Shown: piece by piece, positions 13,501 through 26,811 of the stretch
Layout of the letters: each line of letters starts with the position of its first letter
How positions within the stretch are numbered: the first letter of the stretch is position 1
NCBI GenBank assembly: GCA_013339895.1
Contig: JABACO010000013.1
Location: 5,009,823 to 5,073,822, forward strand
Reading direction: 5' to 3'
Length of the DNA stretch: 64,000 bases
Origin: Ephydatia muelleri
Taxonomy: Eukaryota; Porifera; Demospongiae; Spongillida; Spongillidae
Translations under genes and position numbers: made by a program
The notes under the pieces: generated by a model
Told to the model about the DNA's origin: nothing
Database searches by the model: none
Seen by the model: the letters and a program-made list of their open reading frames with translations, nothing else

Positions 13501-16500
13501 TCTTCATGAACCATGACCTTAAGAAGAACATCAACAAGCTCTTGTCTTGTAGGAATACCTGGTAGACGTGTGCTGCAATAAAAAGTAAGTATAAAAGCAG
13601 ATAATGTTACAACCACATCACCATAGGATTGGATAAAAAAAATGTTGACTTGCAAACATTTAATCTAGTATTAATTTAAATATTATAGACAGTGAACACA
13701 AGCATAGGATTTAATTAAATCTATCCAGGTCAGTGTAATGTAAACAAAGATTCCTCAACATGCACTGTAACATTTTAAATACCACTTAACCAATAATTGA
13801 TGATACCAACCTAGAATCAAAGTCAGCTTCTTCAAATGCCTAATGAGTGAGTAATAGAGCACACAGGCATAAATACAACAGTTAAGTGCTCAGCACAATA
13901 TTGCACACCAAAGATAGCACATTCAGAAACTCCCTTGTGTCAAACTCCAAAAGGGTTCTCATGTGAGGATATGAAGCCTTATCAGCTGGATTGTGGACAT
14001 TGGTTGAAGCAAGAAGTATTTCATAGACCTGTAAAATGTACATGAAAAAAAAAACTAACACATCTATCCAAACAAATCAATTCCAGATATCACAATAACA
14101 GAACTGCATATTATTGTACTCACAGAGGTTTTGGCAAGTGGAATCATGTTTTGAGGCACGTTGCCAGTAGGATATGCCATCCCAGCTACACAGCACCTGA
14201 ATGGATAAACATACACGTATATGTACACGTGCACACATCTAATATAGTGAACTATTTAAATGCATATGCCCTTCTCATTTTACCTGATATACAGAAACAG
14301 TTTGTAGCCAATTTTCTGATAGTCATCTGGTTCAACAAGAGAAGTGTTGATAATATGCTTCCAGCAATACATGATTCAAATTATTATTTGAAATGAAACA
14401 CATAAATAATACACATAAAATGGCAGACCCACTAAAATATTATATACACACTTGCATTACACAAACATGTATGGAAATCATTATGGATGCACGCTAGCCA
14501 GAAAATCTGCTCTCCATCGTATGGAAATAAAAATACTAATGCTGTATGAACCATATGATATGGTTAATTAAAACAATTATTATCACTTGCCAACATTTGT
14601 ATCCAGTTGTTATACCCAGCACATTATTTGTACCTGATATTGGTTTTCCTTTCTTCAAAGCTGCTCGTAATTGCAACAACAGTTCAAGCAAAGGTGTTGC
14701 ATAATCATTTAGACCTCTGTTGTAAACGTATGTCATTGCGTCATATAGCTGATGTGACCAGCATATTTCCACCACCTGCAGAGTAATAGGTACATGTAGA
14801 TGCGCTATGAACACAACACTCTCCATACTGCAGATATGTATCTGTATTTTTAATAATTTGCCTAATTATTATTAATATGTAATTAAAAATTAAAAATATG
14901 TTTGAACATATGCATGCTATATTCATTATGCACTGCTATGATATGCATGTTTATGCGTGCGATATTAATATTCAATGTGCTTTATTTAGACTGTAATGTG
15001 ATAATGAATTGCTGCTGTGGGTAGTATGTTGAACTATAAGAAAGACAGCATCTTGGTTAAAATTCTAAAGACACTAGCTTGCACTTTTGTAGATGCTGCC
15101 ATCTTGAAAATTATGTATTGTTTACCTTTTATTAAGAATCACACACTCTTGTTAACTCATTAAAAATACATATTCCATATTACATTAATATGGACCTTTG
15201 TTATTTTAATCACTACAGTACATTGGCAATTTTGCCAAATGAACATAATTCTGTGCTCGAGGTGAGTGGGAACGAAGAAAGGCAAACAAGCTGAGCAAGT
15301 AAACTTAGTTCCACAAATCTGCACAATGACAAAATACCATTAAATTGTCCAAATTGTCAGTTGCACCTCAATGTCAGAAATCAATGGCTGGTCTAAAATA
15401 TGGCTGACCTGATGAATGTCTAAACAAGTGGGATCAAGACGCAAGATGCAATTTTCAAGCTTCTCGTATTCTCCTCGTCGAGCATAGTATTCTGATCATA
15501 GAGTTAGAGAAATTAACAACAGAACATTAATTCATGTTGTCAATGTTCCTAAAACAGTACATGCGTGCATATCATACCAACAAAGTCCTTAGCAACAGCT
15601 GTCCGAATTGACTTCACTCTGTGCAAAAGGAAACAATATATATGGATCAACATGTAAAATGTTACATGTTGATTGTATCACCAGCTAAACTGAGTCTTAA
15701 GGCTTTTGATACACCCTTCAGCAATTGTACTCATACAGTACATGCACCAACTTACTTGCCATCTTGGATATAGTCATAGAGAGTTTCCAGAAAGACAGCT
15801 TTGCTGCATTCGTCCTCTCCACTGAAGGTGTCATAGATGTTGCCAAACAACAAGTCACTGTCCAATGAAAATGAAATTGCTGCTCTTAAATACATGATGA
15901 TAAAGATTAGTTTACGCATAATTATGACATCTGAAATCCCTAATTTATAGGATTGGATGTACTGATGCATCTAATACTCAGAATTATCACAATAATGGCG
16001 AAGATGCTGGTAATATTTACAGTTAAAAAAATATCAGGCAGCCCAACTTATACTACAAATAATGCCAACTCTACAGCACATATTTCTTACGTCCTCCTGA
16101 CTTTGAAGCAACAGAGAAAGGACCAATAAGCCACATTCTGAGAAAGGAGTGAAAATAGCACAGCTTTATAAATACCGTATATATTGTTGTAGACATAACT
16201 ACCTGTGCATGTACATCCTGCAGAAACAAATAACAATACACATAGCTACCAGAGTACTTAACATTTTACAGTTCACGAACATAATTATCAGAGTACACAC
16301 AACAGATACATCATCTAGTACACAGATCAACCGTCAGCTTCCAGTCTGCTCATGAACATACAGTCATCAATGCAAATAAAATGAACTGTTTAATTATCCG
16401 CACAAGCACAGTGACCAGCTACACAATCACACATGTGCACAGCAATGGATCATTCATTAACCTTGTAGTGCTCAGTCAGCAATTTCTGGTTTCCTCTCTC

Positions 16501-19500
16501 AGGCTTATCCATCATTAACTTCATATCCACAAAGCCTTGGAGAATGTCCATGAGCTGAATACAAACAGATGAATACATGGTTGTGTTTTGTCTCACACCA
16601 CAGAAGAGACACCCATTCTATCATATGCTATTGCACAATTTACACATAAGCACCTGGCGCAAAACAGGAGAAGTTGGATTCTAAAGTGGTGATTTTTTTT
16701 CTACAACATGTAAGAATGATATACAATTCCAGCCCTACTCTCACAAAATTTTTAACTACTTCCAAGGCTTAAAGCTTAAAGCCAATATATCCAGGCTGCC
16801 AACACAGCATGAGGTGTCTTATGTATCCTGTCCAAGATGCACATAGTCTTAAAATACTGTGGGTGATAATGAATTATTTACTATTCTACACATACCTGTT
16901 CAGACACCAGTTCTTTGCGTTTCTTTGCAGTGCCTGAGATGCCTGAAATAAAAGAAGAAAAAAATAACTCATCAAGAGATGGCACTACACTAAAAAGGTA
17001 CACATGTCATAGATTTTCTGCACAATAACATTGAACTGATAAAGATCATTTTTTTGTTAAACAGACCGACAACAGCTTTGGCTGTGCCATCAAAGAATTC
17101 CATTCCCAGTTGCAAGGCTTCTGTCAATTTTCCTTCACGAACCAATCGGCCAATGCGCTGTATTTACCAAATTATGAATCAATGAATATTTGGTTACATC
17201 CTTAAATACCAACCTCCTTCCACGGCTTAATGCTGACCACGTGAACAGCCTGATAAAGAATAAATATAATGGCAAAACAATTGTTTTCCTACATCTAACA
17301 AACCTTAAGTCCAAGAAGGAATAGTTTATTCTCCGATAAAACAACAGAGTTGTAACAAGCATGTTCACCTGCCATAATCTTTATATAAAAGTACAATGTG
17401 TAAATGCAGCTATTAAATTACATGTAAATGTAGGTGCTTACCAGTGCCTTGCTAACATTACCACCAGTTTCTAAGGATTTAAAGAAACTTGATCCATAAA
17501 CCAGCTCAACTTGTTTCAGGTCAAGTACCTGTTAGTACAGAAAAATAAATGCAGTCTAATTCACATCACAGGATGTAAAGAAATAACAAGATTCAAACAA
17601 ACCTCAATGTCTGTGTCATCCTTCACATTGATAAGGTGTATCCTTTCAGTTGTATCCATAACAAAAACTGTTTGAGCATTAATCCACTGCAAGTAAAATT
17701 AAATGATAAAATAGCATAAGTACTATTTCTATCATCTACTGTACCACACACAGTTTTTCATGCATATGCTGTAGTACACATGTCATCCAATAGGATGCAC
17801 TACAAATCATAAACAATTATTTCATTTTTTGTGTCTTTGATTTAACTAATCATCAAAACACAAGAGTACAAGATGTTAAATGTACATAACAACTGGGTCA
17901 TTCCAGGGCATATCACCCAACACAAAACACTGCACCCCTTCAGATACTGATACAAATAAGCACACATGTTCACCCGGATTGGGAAAGTCACTATAATAAA
18001 TTGCACGACCACACCCACAACCAATTAAGTTAAAAGGTTGTGATAATATATCTGTAATGAAGTGTGAAGTGAAAGTTCTTATTACATTATGTAATTGCAC
18101 AATGACAATGTGTGCTACATGTGCAGTAAATGGTAAGCACTGAATTATTTTAAAAGAAATTAGAAAGTTTATTAAACTTGAATACCAATACAACACAAAT
18201 ATTTAGATCAAAAGGGATAAACTGAAATTATTATTATTTTTATTCATTTGGAAGGTTCATACATAATTGATTCATATAATATATTTTATTTGTGGTTTAT
18301 GGTTTCGAATAATTAAGTTTCGCGCTCCTTTTGTAAGCTTTGAACAACTTTATCATCCTCAATGGTAGCATAGCTGGAATAGTTCAGTCTGTGGTAACAG
18401 TTGTTACATGACATAATAATTATCTTGTGTGATTATGCAATCATAACAGCTTAAAGAGAAGGACTGGGGGCACAAAATGGCTGCTAGTTCCCAAAGACAT
18501 CCCTTACATCCAGTTTAAAACTTTGTACAATGCACAAGTACACAGGCAGCTTTATTATACAAATAGTTTAAAATTCCCAGCACACCTTATGCACCAAAGT
18601 TGCGTTATAATATTAGTTTCTGTTAAACCCCTTTCCAATCTAACAAAAAAGTTAGCCATATTTACAATGAAGATATAGGAGCTAAGATGTGACCCAAGAG
18701 CATTGCTACCATATAGAGGATGATAATATTGTTCAAAGCTTACAAAAGGGGCGCGAAAATTATCTTATAAACCACAAATACAAAATTATGCACAAATCAA
18801 TTATGTATGTGTTATGGGGTAAATGGGAACTCAATCTGACACATGACTGTCAGATCATGGTCTGACAATGATGGAATGACCTTATCATAAGTGTCTGATT
18901 CCAGTCAGCTTTACATAGTCACGCTGAATAAAATACCTGAGCGAGGCCAAAAAGCTGCTAATATTTTGTGTTGCAGAATTGATACAGCACATAACTATAC
19001 ATTTACCTGTAGAGCAGCAATTGTGTAGGGGACTTCCAACTTTCTCAAGGGATTGAATTTGGGCTCTTCATTTTCTGGTAGGGATGCCTGAAGCCAACAA
19101 AGATATTTGCATTTACAACATGAAAACAGTAAATAGTACTACAGTAAAAGTGCAAAACCTAAACAAAGCTGTACATGAATAGACTTACTTGCACGTATCG
19201 GATTAAATTGCCCCTTGCCATAGCCAGAACCTGTGAAGAAGGCATCAATCAACTCTCCATAAACGTGAGATCGACTAATATTACAGGATCCACTGTGACA
19301 TTTCCCTTGCCCTCCTTCTTGTGTTGAACAATAACAAATTGCCATGCCAGCAAAGGTAGACAGTCAGGCTTACTCTGCAATTAAGTACACATATAAAGAT
19401 TAATTATAATTCATACACATTTCAACCACCTTCAGCTGAATTGCAGTTAAACCCTCTAATACTGGAGAAATAGCCAAGATCAGTATCTGAAATGTAATAT

Positions 19501-22500
19501 AAATCATAACAGATCTGTGCAACGAAATCTATTTGCACAACAAAACCATTAAAAACATTAGTGTGCCTGCAAGTCCACATACCTGTGTGACTGTTGCTAC
19601 AGCAACAATGCTGCGTGCCTTGGGGTTAAGTGTAGGCTGGATCTTGCTCATGAGTAGTGGCTCAAACGTAAGTGCTTCTCCATGACTACAGTGTACGTGT
19701 ACATGTCAAGAACATAAAGCATTGTCGAAATGCACAAAAATATTAAGTTCAAGCTCACCTTCCAGAAAAGATGCAATCTGACTGCCAAGAACGCAGTCCA
19801 AGAGTACGACTATTAAATAATTAAATTACAGAATAAAAGTGATTTAAATATTCAACCATGGTCATAACAATTACATTTACATTTTTATATAAATAACAAG
19901 TGAAACGAAATGTCTTCAATTTAATAATTGGTCCTTGGATATTAATATTGTAATTATATGAATTCTTTTCATCAGACAATTATATTGTGTGAGTTATCAG
20001 AAATTATGCTTACTTTATTACAAGTCCCATACATGTACAATGGAAATCCTATTAGAAATTATCTTCTTGATGTGTTAAATGCCCTTGAATGACTCAAAAT
20101 CTATATCACCAACAAAGCAGCTCAATCCTATTTGAAGCAGATAGGGCTTGTGTGTCATGTTTGGAATGCAATTAAAGCATACCACCAGATGGGACATGTG
20201 ACACAACTAACGACTACTTAAACAATTGCTGTTACACATATTTAGCAACAGAACCACATGCTTGCTAAGACAATAGCAAGGATAGTCTAAATTTATAAAG
20301 TCAGTTTCTTCTATGCTCCGTGGCTGTGACACCACATTGCAAAGGTCACTACTCACTAAGTCTTAAGTGCAGAATGGAACAGAAATACATGGAATATAAT
20401 ATCTTACATAGAGCTAACTTACTGCAGACCTACTAAACACTGACATCCTCACCTTAGCCTGACAAGAAATAGGTTTCCTCCTGAGTTACTGAACAGAACA
20501 ATGCCAGGGTCATCAGTGAACTTGATTATTATTTATCGTAAGACATAAGAGTATGTGGAGAAAGAGAACATAATCATCCGACTACAGATTTCACAATCAA
20601 AACATACTTTCACACTCAAAACAGCAAATCCAGGAGGATGAGCATTATCAATGATTCTTAAGCATTTGTTTGATGTCAAATCCCAATGCGTGATCTGAAA
20701 AGAATTAGATAGCTCAACTGTAAAGGCATAGCATCTAACATAACAATTTAATTTTTTAAAACAACATTGCTTAGATAATGGATTACATGATTTCATGATT
20801 AAGGAAAAATTTGACTACAAATTCATCACAAACCTATATTAGTGGGTATAGGTGATTAATAACCAGTTCAATTAGACAAAAAGTCTTATTAAATAAATTT
20901 TTGTACATGGCTAATTAAAAGCAAATGCAAATATGCAAAACTAGTTATAATCAAGTGCCTAAAAAATCAAATGTTGACCATTAATATCTCTGCAGTAGAT
21001 TTGTTCGACGGATGATTAAAAATAGTAACTTGAATAAAGATGATCACTTAGTCTTGAGTGATTTGAATTTAGTAATGAATTAACTTACTAAACAGGATAC
21101 TCAACAATTTTGTGTTAAATAGAATTTTGTTGTGATTTATATTAATATTTATCACAAACATTAATTATTTGTTTATGACATACTTTCTTGCGTAGTTAAG
21201 CGAGTTGGATTTATTTTTAAAGGAATTTTCCTTGATTTTGGGAGACTCAGTATCATAGTTAAGAGCTATATAATATTAACCACAATATTTATGTTGCTGG
21301 TCAAGTACAAGTATTTACACTTACCATACAATTTAACTTAAGTCTCGCAAGAAAATGGCTACTACATGTTCTAAATGCATGTCAAGAAAAATTCTCAATA
21401 AGTAGTCTTTTGTGGTACACATTTATGTTATTAAATGTGCATATAGATATTCATACAGATTGAAATTATGGAGAAAAATATTTGAAAATGAAAGTTGTTA
21501 AAAATCTTCATAATCCAGTTCCTGAAATTGCATCAATAAAAATTAGTTAATATCCCCAGTTTTTACTCGATATTTGAATGGAAGTATATTAAATTAATTA
21601 ATAACTTTAGTTAATAACTATTTGGAACTCGCTTCTGGATTTAGTAGTGACAGCAAAATACATAACAGCATTCAAGTCTGATCTCCATTTAATAGATTTG
21701 CCTCAATTTTACCCTTATAAATAGGCTTTGTATAAGTGCATTGTAAATAATACCATCATTTGCCTTATTTTGGTGCACACTAAAATAGTAACTTCAATAC
21801 AGCTTCAAGTAACAGAACATTCAGTAATTAAATAGCATTCTGATCTACTACAGTGCAGCCATATGTAGTTGCAGGCTAATCAGCAGTTTTGCTTTATTTT
21901 ATGTAATTAATTTTAATTACTTATGTTTAAAGCAATGTCCCTGATTTAGGACACACTGTAATGCTACAGTTCATACATAATTTTAAATACCTTTAATTGT
22001 TGATTACATGTACACAATGTAAGCAAGTACAAAATTAAAAGCACAAGAATTTAAAAAAATATGATAATCTTAATCCCATACATTTAATTACCAATTACTG
22101 AAAACAATTAATTGGGTTAAGAGGCACCAATAAAAAAAATATTACATGTAATTACTATTATTTTTAGCAATCCCAGTATGTTTACACATATAAGACATTA
22201 CTACAAAATTTATAAGACATTACATCCATATTTTTAACTCTTCAGCTCAATTTGAACACTTCAATCAAATTAGTTTGCAGATAGTACTCGTGTACTTAAC
22301 ATCCGGTCATTTGTGTAGACCTAGCCAAATGATACTTACAAGCCCTCTTCCATGTCCACAAAGAAGTCTTGTTCCATCCAAACTCATATCCAAAGTTGAG
22401 ATAGCTCCATACTTCCCAACTGATCAAAGACAAACTAGGTAAAATAAACGCATGTTTATAAACATACCATCAAGGCTGGAAGAGCTTTTGCTGTCAAGAT

Positions 22501-25500
22501 AGGGGGATAGTACACCCTTCAGTTGCTCCTTGGCATCTGTGTTTCAAATGATAAACAAAGGAATTAAAATTTCAATAAATTGCATCAAAGCCCTATAAAA
22601 CCTATTAAACAGAAATTTAGTCATGATTAGGTAATGTAATGTATTTATTTCTGCTAACCCTTTATCACCAAGCAAAATTATTCAAGGTCAACATTATGAT
22701 CATTAGAGGGCAATTTATCTTATTAACTTCGGATTTGAATTAAGTTCATATGTTGACTACTTATTATGCAACTTTAATACACATTATTCTTTCTTATTCT
22801 GAGGATAATCTACTGAAATTGTGCTTAAAATGTTATTTGCCTTACATTAGCCATGCTCAGTTACGATTATCTGCTGGCTGCTGCACCTTACAATTCTCAA
22901 TTTAGTATGAAATGTGTAGCAAACTTAAAAAAAAAACAACTAACACCTCAAATAGGGTATTGCAAGTGAGAATAGTGATACTGTATTAATAATCATTACG
23001 TACCAAAAACCAGTACCAATCCATGAGAAGTTCCAACAGCACAGACGTCACCAACAGCCTAAAAATAAAGCCAATTGGTGAACTATTCATACAGTCTATA
23101 AATAACTTACCAGCGCAGTTGGAAGCCCTGTTTCATGACGAGTCTACACGTGTAGATAATATAGGTGACATTTTGCTAAGCATTATATAGTGTTTGTCTC
23201 AGCAGTTAACTCCAATACCTGGAGCATTTTAATGCTTTATACAGTGAAAATGCACAACATATTTTATAACTATTACTTGATGTATATGCACAACCCTAAA
23301 AATTTTACCAAAAGAAGCAATTTATAGAAACATTACAGAGCATAAATGTCTATTGATGGGCCAAGGAAGCCCAGAATATATCTGTATAGTGCACTTGTGA
23401 TATAAATACAGATTAATATACCAGAGCATTTAAAAATTCATATCAAACCCAAAGAAGGTGCAACTAAAGAAATATGCCCGAGCCATCCTGTCCTGCTTTA
23501 AATTAAACTCTCTGCCCAGGCACATATCTGAAACTATGATGTATATGCATACAATCAATAACAAATTGATCCATACACGAATCCCACACACAAATACATA
23601 CAGATGCTTGAGCGAGCTGATTAGCAATGCCTTTAAGCATAGTTTGCTGCAAGATAGATCCTCCATCTGCACTTGCTCCCAATTTTCCTGTAGTTCTACA
23701 ACACAATATTAAAATACATGTAGCAGGCATTGCTAAATATAACACAAAATGTATAGATTGGATCACAAAGATTGTGCACAATGTAAGAGAAAGGCAACAG
23801 TCTCAATGACTGTTTCTTCATTAATCATCAAAGAAATCATTTTGGCATGCTATCACTAATAGAATATAGCTTTGTGTATTAAACATCAAGATGGCACAAT
23901 ACACTGAACCCATCATATAGCTGTACATGCATACATGCACACCACATAAATTTGTACAGAAATGCAGACATACACACATTCACATATTTTTACATAGTAT
24001 AACCATTAGGACTATGATTTAAAATTACCCCCTCCCAGAGCACATACATAGAATAGACTCCAGCAGCCGTCACTGATGCTACATCTTGCAATCCAAGCTC
24101 ATCTAAAGAAGGTGCAGTTCCCTGTGGACAAGAAGCAAAGTGCACTTTACTAAGCAACCACAATATATTACTTATGCATGTCTGACAAAAGCATTACATT
24201 TAAATGTCTGCTGATTTATTGATAAAACGTGGAAGTAACATTATGGTGGCAATAATATATGCTAGGCTAATACAGTGAAACAAACCTATCCACTTGCTTA
24301 CTACCCTATTGAAATCCACTTGCAAGAAAGGTTTCAAACCTACTAGTTTTTTCCTTCATTTCATGTCAGCCAACATGGTTTGACACATTTCCAAAACAGA
24401 CTTTTTTTTAAAGCCACACAAATCACTGCAATCCTTATGGTCTTGTCTCTACAGAATGATTATCCATGCATACAAGCAGGAAGTCATTTTGTAAAATAAA
24501 GAACTCCAATGTTAGAGAAATACTATACTTGCCTTTGTATTACTCTGGCCAATAAAAATTGTGCTATTCACAATTTAAAGGACAAGGTTATTAGTCAGTC
24601 ATAGAATTATGCCAACTACTAAAAATCATACTGCAGTTTCTATCAACACTGCAAGTAATCATAGTGACAGCCTTTCTGCAGTGTACTTGTGATTGCAATT
24701 ACAAGTTGGTATTGGGCAAAGACCAAATACTGGTCATAAGCAGGGAAAACAATTGGAGGTTAACATCTCTATTGCTCGATAGATCAAACAGTATTTTGAT
24801 ATAAGGCAAATAAGCCATTTACATCAATGTTCTGTACCATTCAGATGGAATTTCATGCCAAAGAATAGATACCAACCTCATTTAGAATGTCTTCCAACTT
24901 TGGAACTCCTTCAAGATGTGGTATATCAGCTTCAAAGTCATAATTCTGCACGTGAACACACAGGAAGTACAGGCATATAATCCTTACATTGGAAGACAAC
25001 ATACATATATTAGGAAAAGATACAAATCAGTTAATACGTCCCTTTTCAATATTAGTTCTGTTAGAAACAAAACACGACATTAACCCCTTCCCTAATATGT
25101 GTGTGTCTGTCAGGCAGAACACACGTATTAGGAAGAACAGAGGGCTAAGAAAGACCTGACCTGCACTCTATCTTATCTCCTGTTTTTAAGTTGTTCGTAA
25201 CAGCATTGGGTATGTAATAAGAAAATGTCATGCACTGCAAGCCATAAGAGTATCAGTACGGATTATTTGTCAAGCACAACACCTAAAAACGATATGTACG
25301 AATCATCGTTTGGGAACTAAGCAACACACACTTTCTCTACTATACTTCTTTGAATATTTAGTAGACAGTTTGTACAATAAATAACGTACATGGATGTACT
25401 ACTTTATCTGAGCGACGGACCGCTCTATTAAGACACACACATCCCCCCCCCCCCCCGTCCTTGTTTACTCTACCTCGTCTGGTGTGTGCGAGCCAATCTG

Positions 25501-25548
25501 CAATACAGAAGCAAGTTCATATACTGCCCTGGTCGGATCAGCTGCCAT
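7553..25548 (-). CDS. VPS8: VPS8, CORVET complex subunit (about 50 exons)
   Basis: VPS8 tethers early endosomes as the Rab5-side subunit of CORVET. The start is MAADPTRAVYEL at 25548. Exon 2 has PHLEGVPKLEDILNE, the family's N-terminal ILNE motif. The WD40/beta-propeller part spans about 17.6-24.9 kb and includes AVGTSHGLVLVF (about 23.0 kb) and IIDNAHPPGFAVLSVK (about 20.65 kb). The helical CHC-repeat part spans about 10-17.5 kb and includes LYDAMTYVYNRGLNDYATP (14.7 kb), ELVDVLLKVMVHEEQHTFS (13.5 kb) and ERYIELLCKFEP (11.65 kb). A C-terminal RING-H2 is split over two exons: CNVC near 8370, then SCGHLFHTSC and CSIC near 8130-8220. The last exon, after a TTTTATTAG acceptor, ends LRLAPPSTNGR at 7553. 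Exons are 30-180 nt; one intron (near 19.2 kb) is only about 54 bp. Several exon borders are approximate. Confidence 0.93.
7900..7934. repeat. Poly-C run plus CA repeat
   Basis: A run of about 22 C followed by CA dinucleotides lies in a VPS8 intron. A second short G run sits at about 7988-7999 in the same intron. The run generates an artefactual Gly-rich or Pro-rich ORF on each strand. Confidence 0.9.
9092..9756. mobile_element. Foldback element in a VPS8 intron
   Basis: Inverted ends share TATTTCA and CAAGTCACTCAAAAATTG-like sequence on the left, and CAATTTTTGAGTGACTTC on the right. Inside, TTGTTACTCACATAG is mirrored by CTATGTGAGTAACAA. A second inverted pair at about 9503-9560 and 9597-9657 (around CTCTTAGTGG and CCACTAAGAGA) makes the centre a second stem. 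There is no coding sequence. The 1.5 kb intron also has a GT-rich stretch at about 8535-8590. Confidence 0.75.
17895..18881. mobile_element. Foldback element in a VPS8 intron, possibly nested
   Basis: The outer ends are GGGTCATTCCA and TGGAATGACC, an inverted pair almost 1 kb apart. A much stronger inner inverted pair lies at about 18283-18360 and 18715-18780, with GTGGTTTATGG and CGCGCTCCTTTTGTAAGC mirrored. This suggests one element inserted in another or a multi-arm foldback. It sits in the intron between the VPS8 exons near 17.65 and 19.05 kb and has no ORF of interest. Confidence 0.6.
20700..22335 (-). other. Large AT-rich VPS8 intron
   Basis: This is the largest VPS8 intron without a recognisable mobile element, lying between the NAHPPGFAVLSVK exon and the GKYGAISTLDMSLDG exon. 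It is markedly AT-rich with many TTAAT and AATTA words. I see no coding sequence. Homeodomain-type core sites (TAAT) are frequent, but in such AT-rich DNA this is expected by chance. Confidence 0.5.
25443..25456. repeat. Poly-C run next to VPS8 exon 1
   Basis: A run of about 14 C lies in VPS8 intron 1, about 20 bp past the first donor site (exon 1 ends at 25474 with GACGAG followed by GTAGAG). Confidence 0.85.
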
Positions 25549-26811
25549 GACTGTGATCTGTGATCGATTATCCCTTCGCGAGGACGGTTAATTATGTTGA
25601 CATATGCACATATGAGCCACGCCCCATAGCGGTAGCTCTAATTGACACACATACGAGCATACTAGTACTCATTGAGCCAAGTGACCGGGAAGTGCCATAC
25701 ACAATCAATCACCAAGATGCGTGTGCTTCAACTCTAGATAACAGCACACTATAAGGATGGAAGCCACCAATTTTACTTTACACTTACTGGGAACAACCGT
25801 CGTGTCCGATCTGTAAGTACTCATCTCACGGCTAGTCACACGCACAAATTTCGTTGAGCCCATCACTGCCGCTTGTACCAACCACATCGAAAGCGTGTGG
25901 CAGAAAGCACAGCAAGCACAATTATAAAAAGAGTTTCTTGAATAAAGCTAAGAGAGGAGACAAGCTGAGAGGCAGTGAAACTGTGAAATTCGCTGAGCGT
26001 CAAGTAGAAAGAGTCTTGCCATTCAAAACTCGCGGAAATTCTCAATGGTGGCCGTATTATAAGGTTCAAATCTGAAGAGGCAGTTCTCACACATAGGCAT
26101 TGTACTGTTTGATGCTATGCAATGGTGTTGAGTATGCACAAAAAAACCTGGCAAAAACATTAGCGCATTAGTGGCCTATGTTGCTCCTCACTGAGTTTCT
26201 ATCTCAGATATTGAGACACATCTTCAGAACATCCTGCCCCAAACAAGGAGTTATTCGACACTTAATAGAGTTTATGTGGAGGCATAGGTTTGGAATTCAT
26301 GACTTTGGATACCTCAGAGATTACAGAAGTGTATCAAGCAGCTTGCATATAAGGCTAGTAAAACTAAAATAGCATTAATACTGTATGCTGCATCCTCAGA
26401 TCAAATTGCAAATAAGATAGTGCAGACCCAAAGTATTTTATTCTGATGTCATCATTTTGCCCACCTTGAAAGAAATAGAACTTAGAAGGCCATTTGTTAC
26501 TTAGAACAACACTTGATAGTAAATGCAACATCACTTGGACCGTTCGCTAACTGTTTGTTATTTTTGCAACCCTCCCCTTCACTTTGTAACTGAGCCACAC
26601 CCCAAGTGTGAATTTCAACGATATCACATCAACTGTCAATATTCATCATGACTTGCAGAAGCATAAAGTCCTACACAGGTAAAAATATACTATGTTGCCA
26701 CATATAGTAATAATAAATATCGTGATACATACAGATGTCCTTTCTGAATTGAAATGAATCAAAAAGATTTTGAGATGAAGAGTAAAAGGAACAAGTGAAA
26801 TAAGATTACTT
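25549..26811. promoter_or_regulatory. Intergenic between VPS8 start and NK-like gene A stop
   Basis: This interval must contain the VPS8 promoter (right of 25548) and the 3' UTR of NK-like gene A. Several ORFs of 60-75 codons lie here on both strands, but none resembles a family or joins to splice sites. I see no repeat or mobile element. Confidence 0.4.

Noticed and set aside
20700-22335. TAAT clusters as homeodomain binding arrays
   Set aside because: The intron is so AT-rich that this density is expected by chance.
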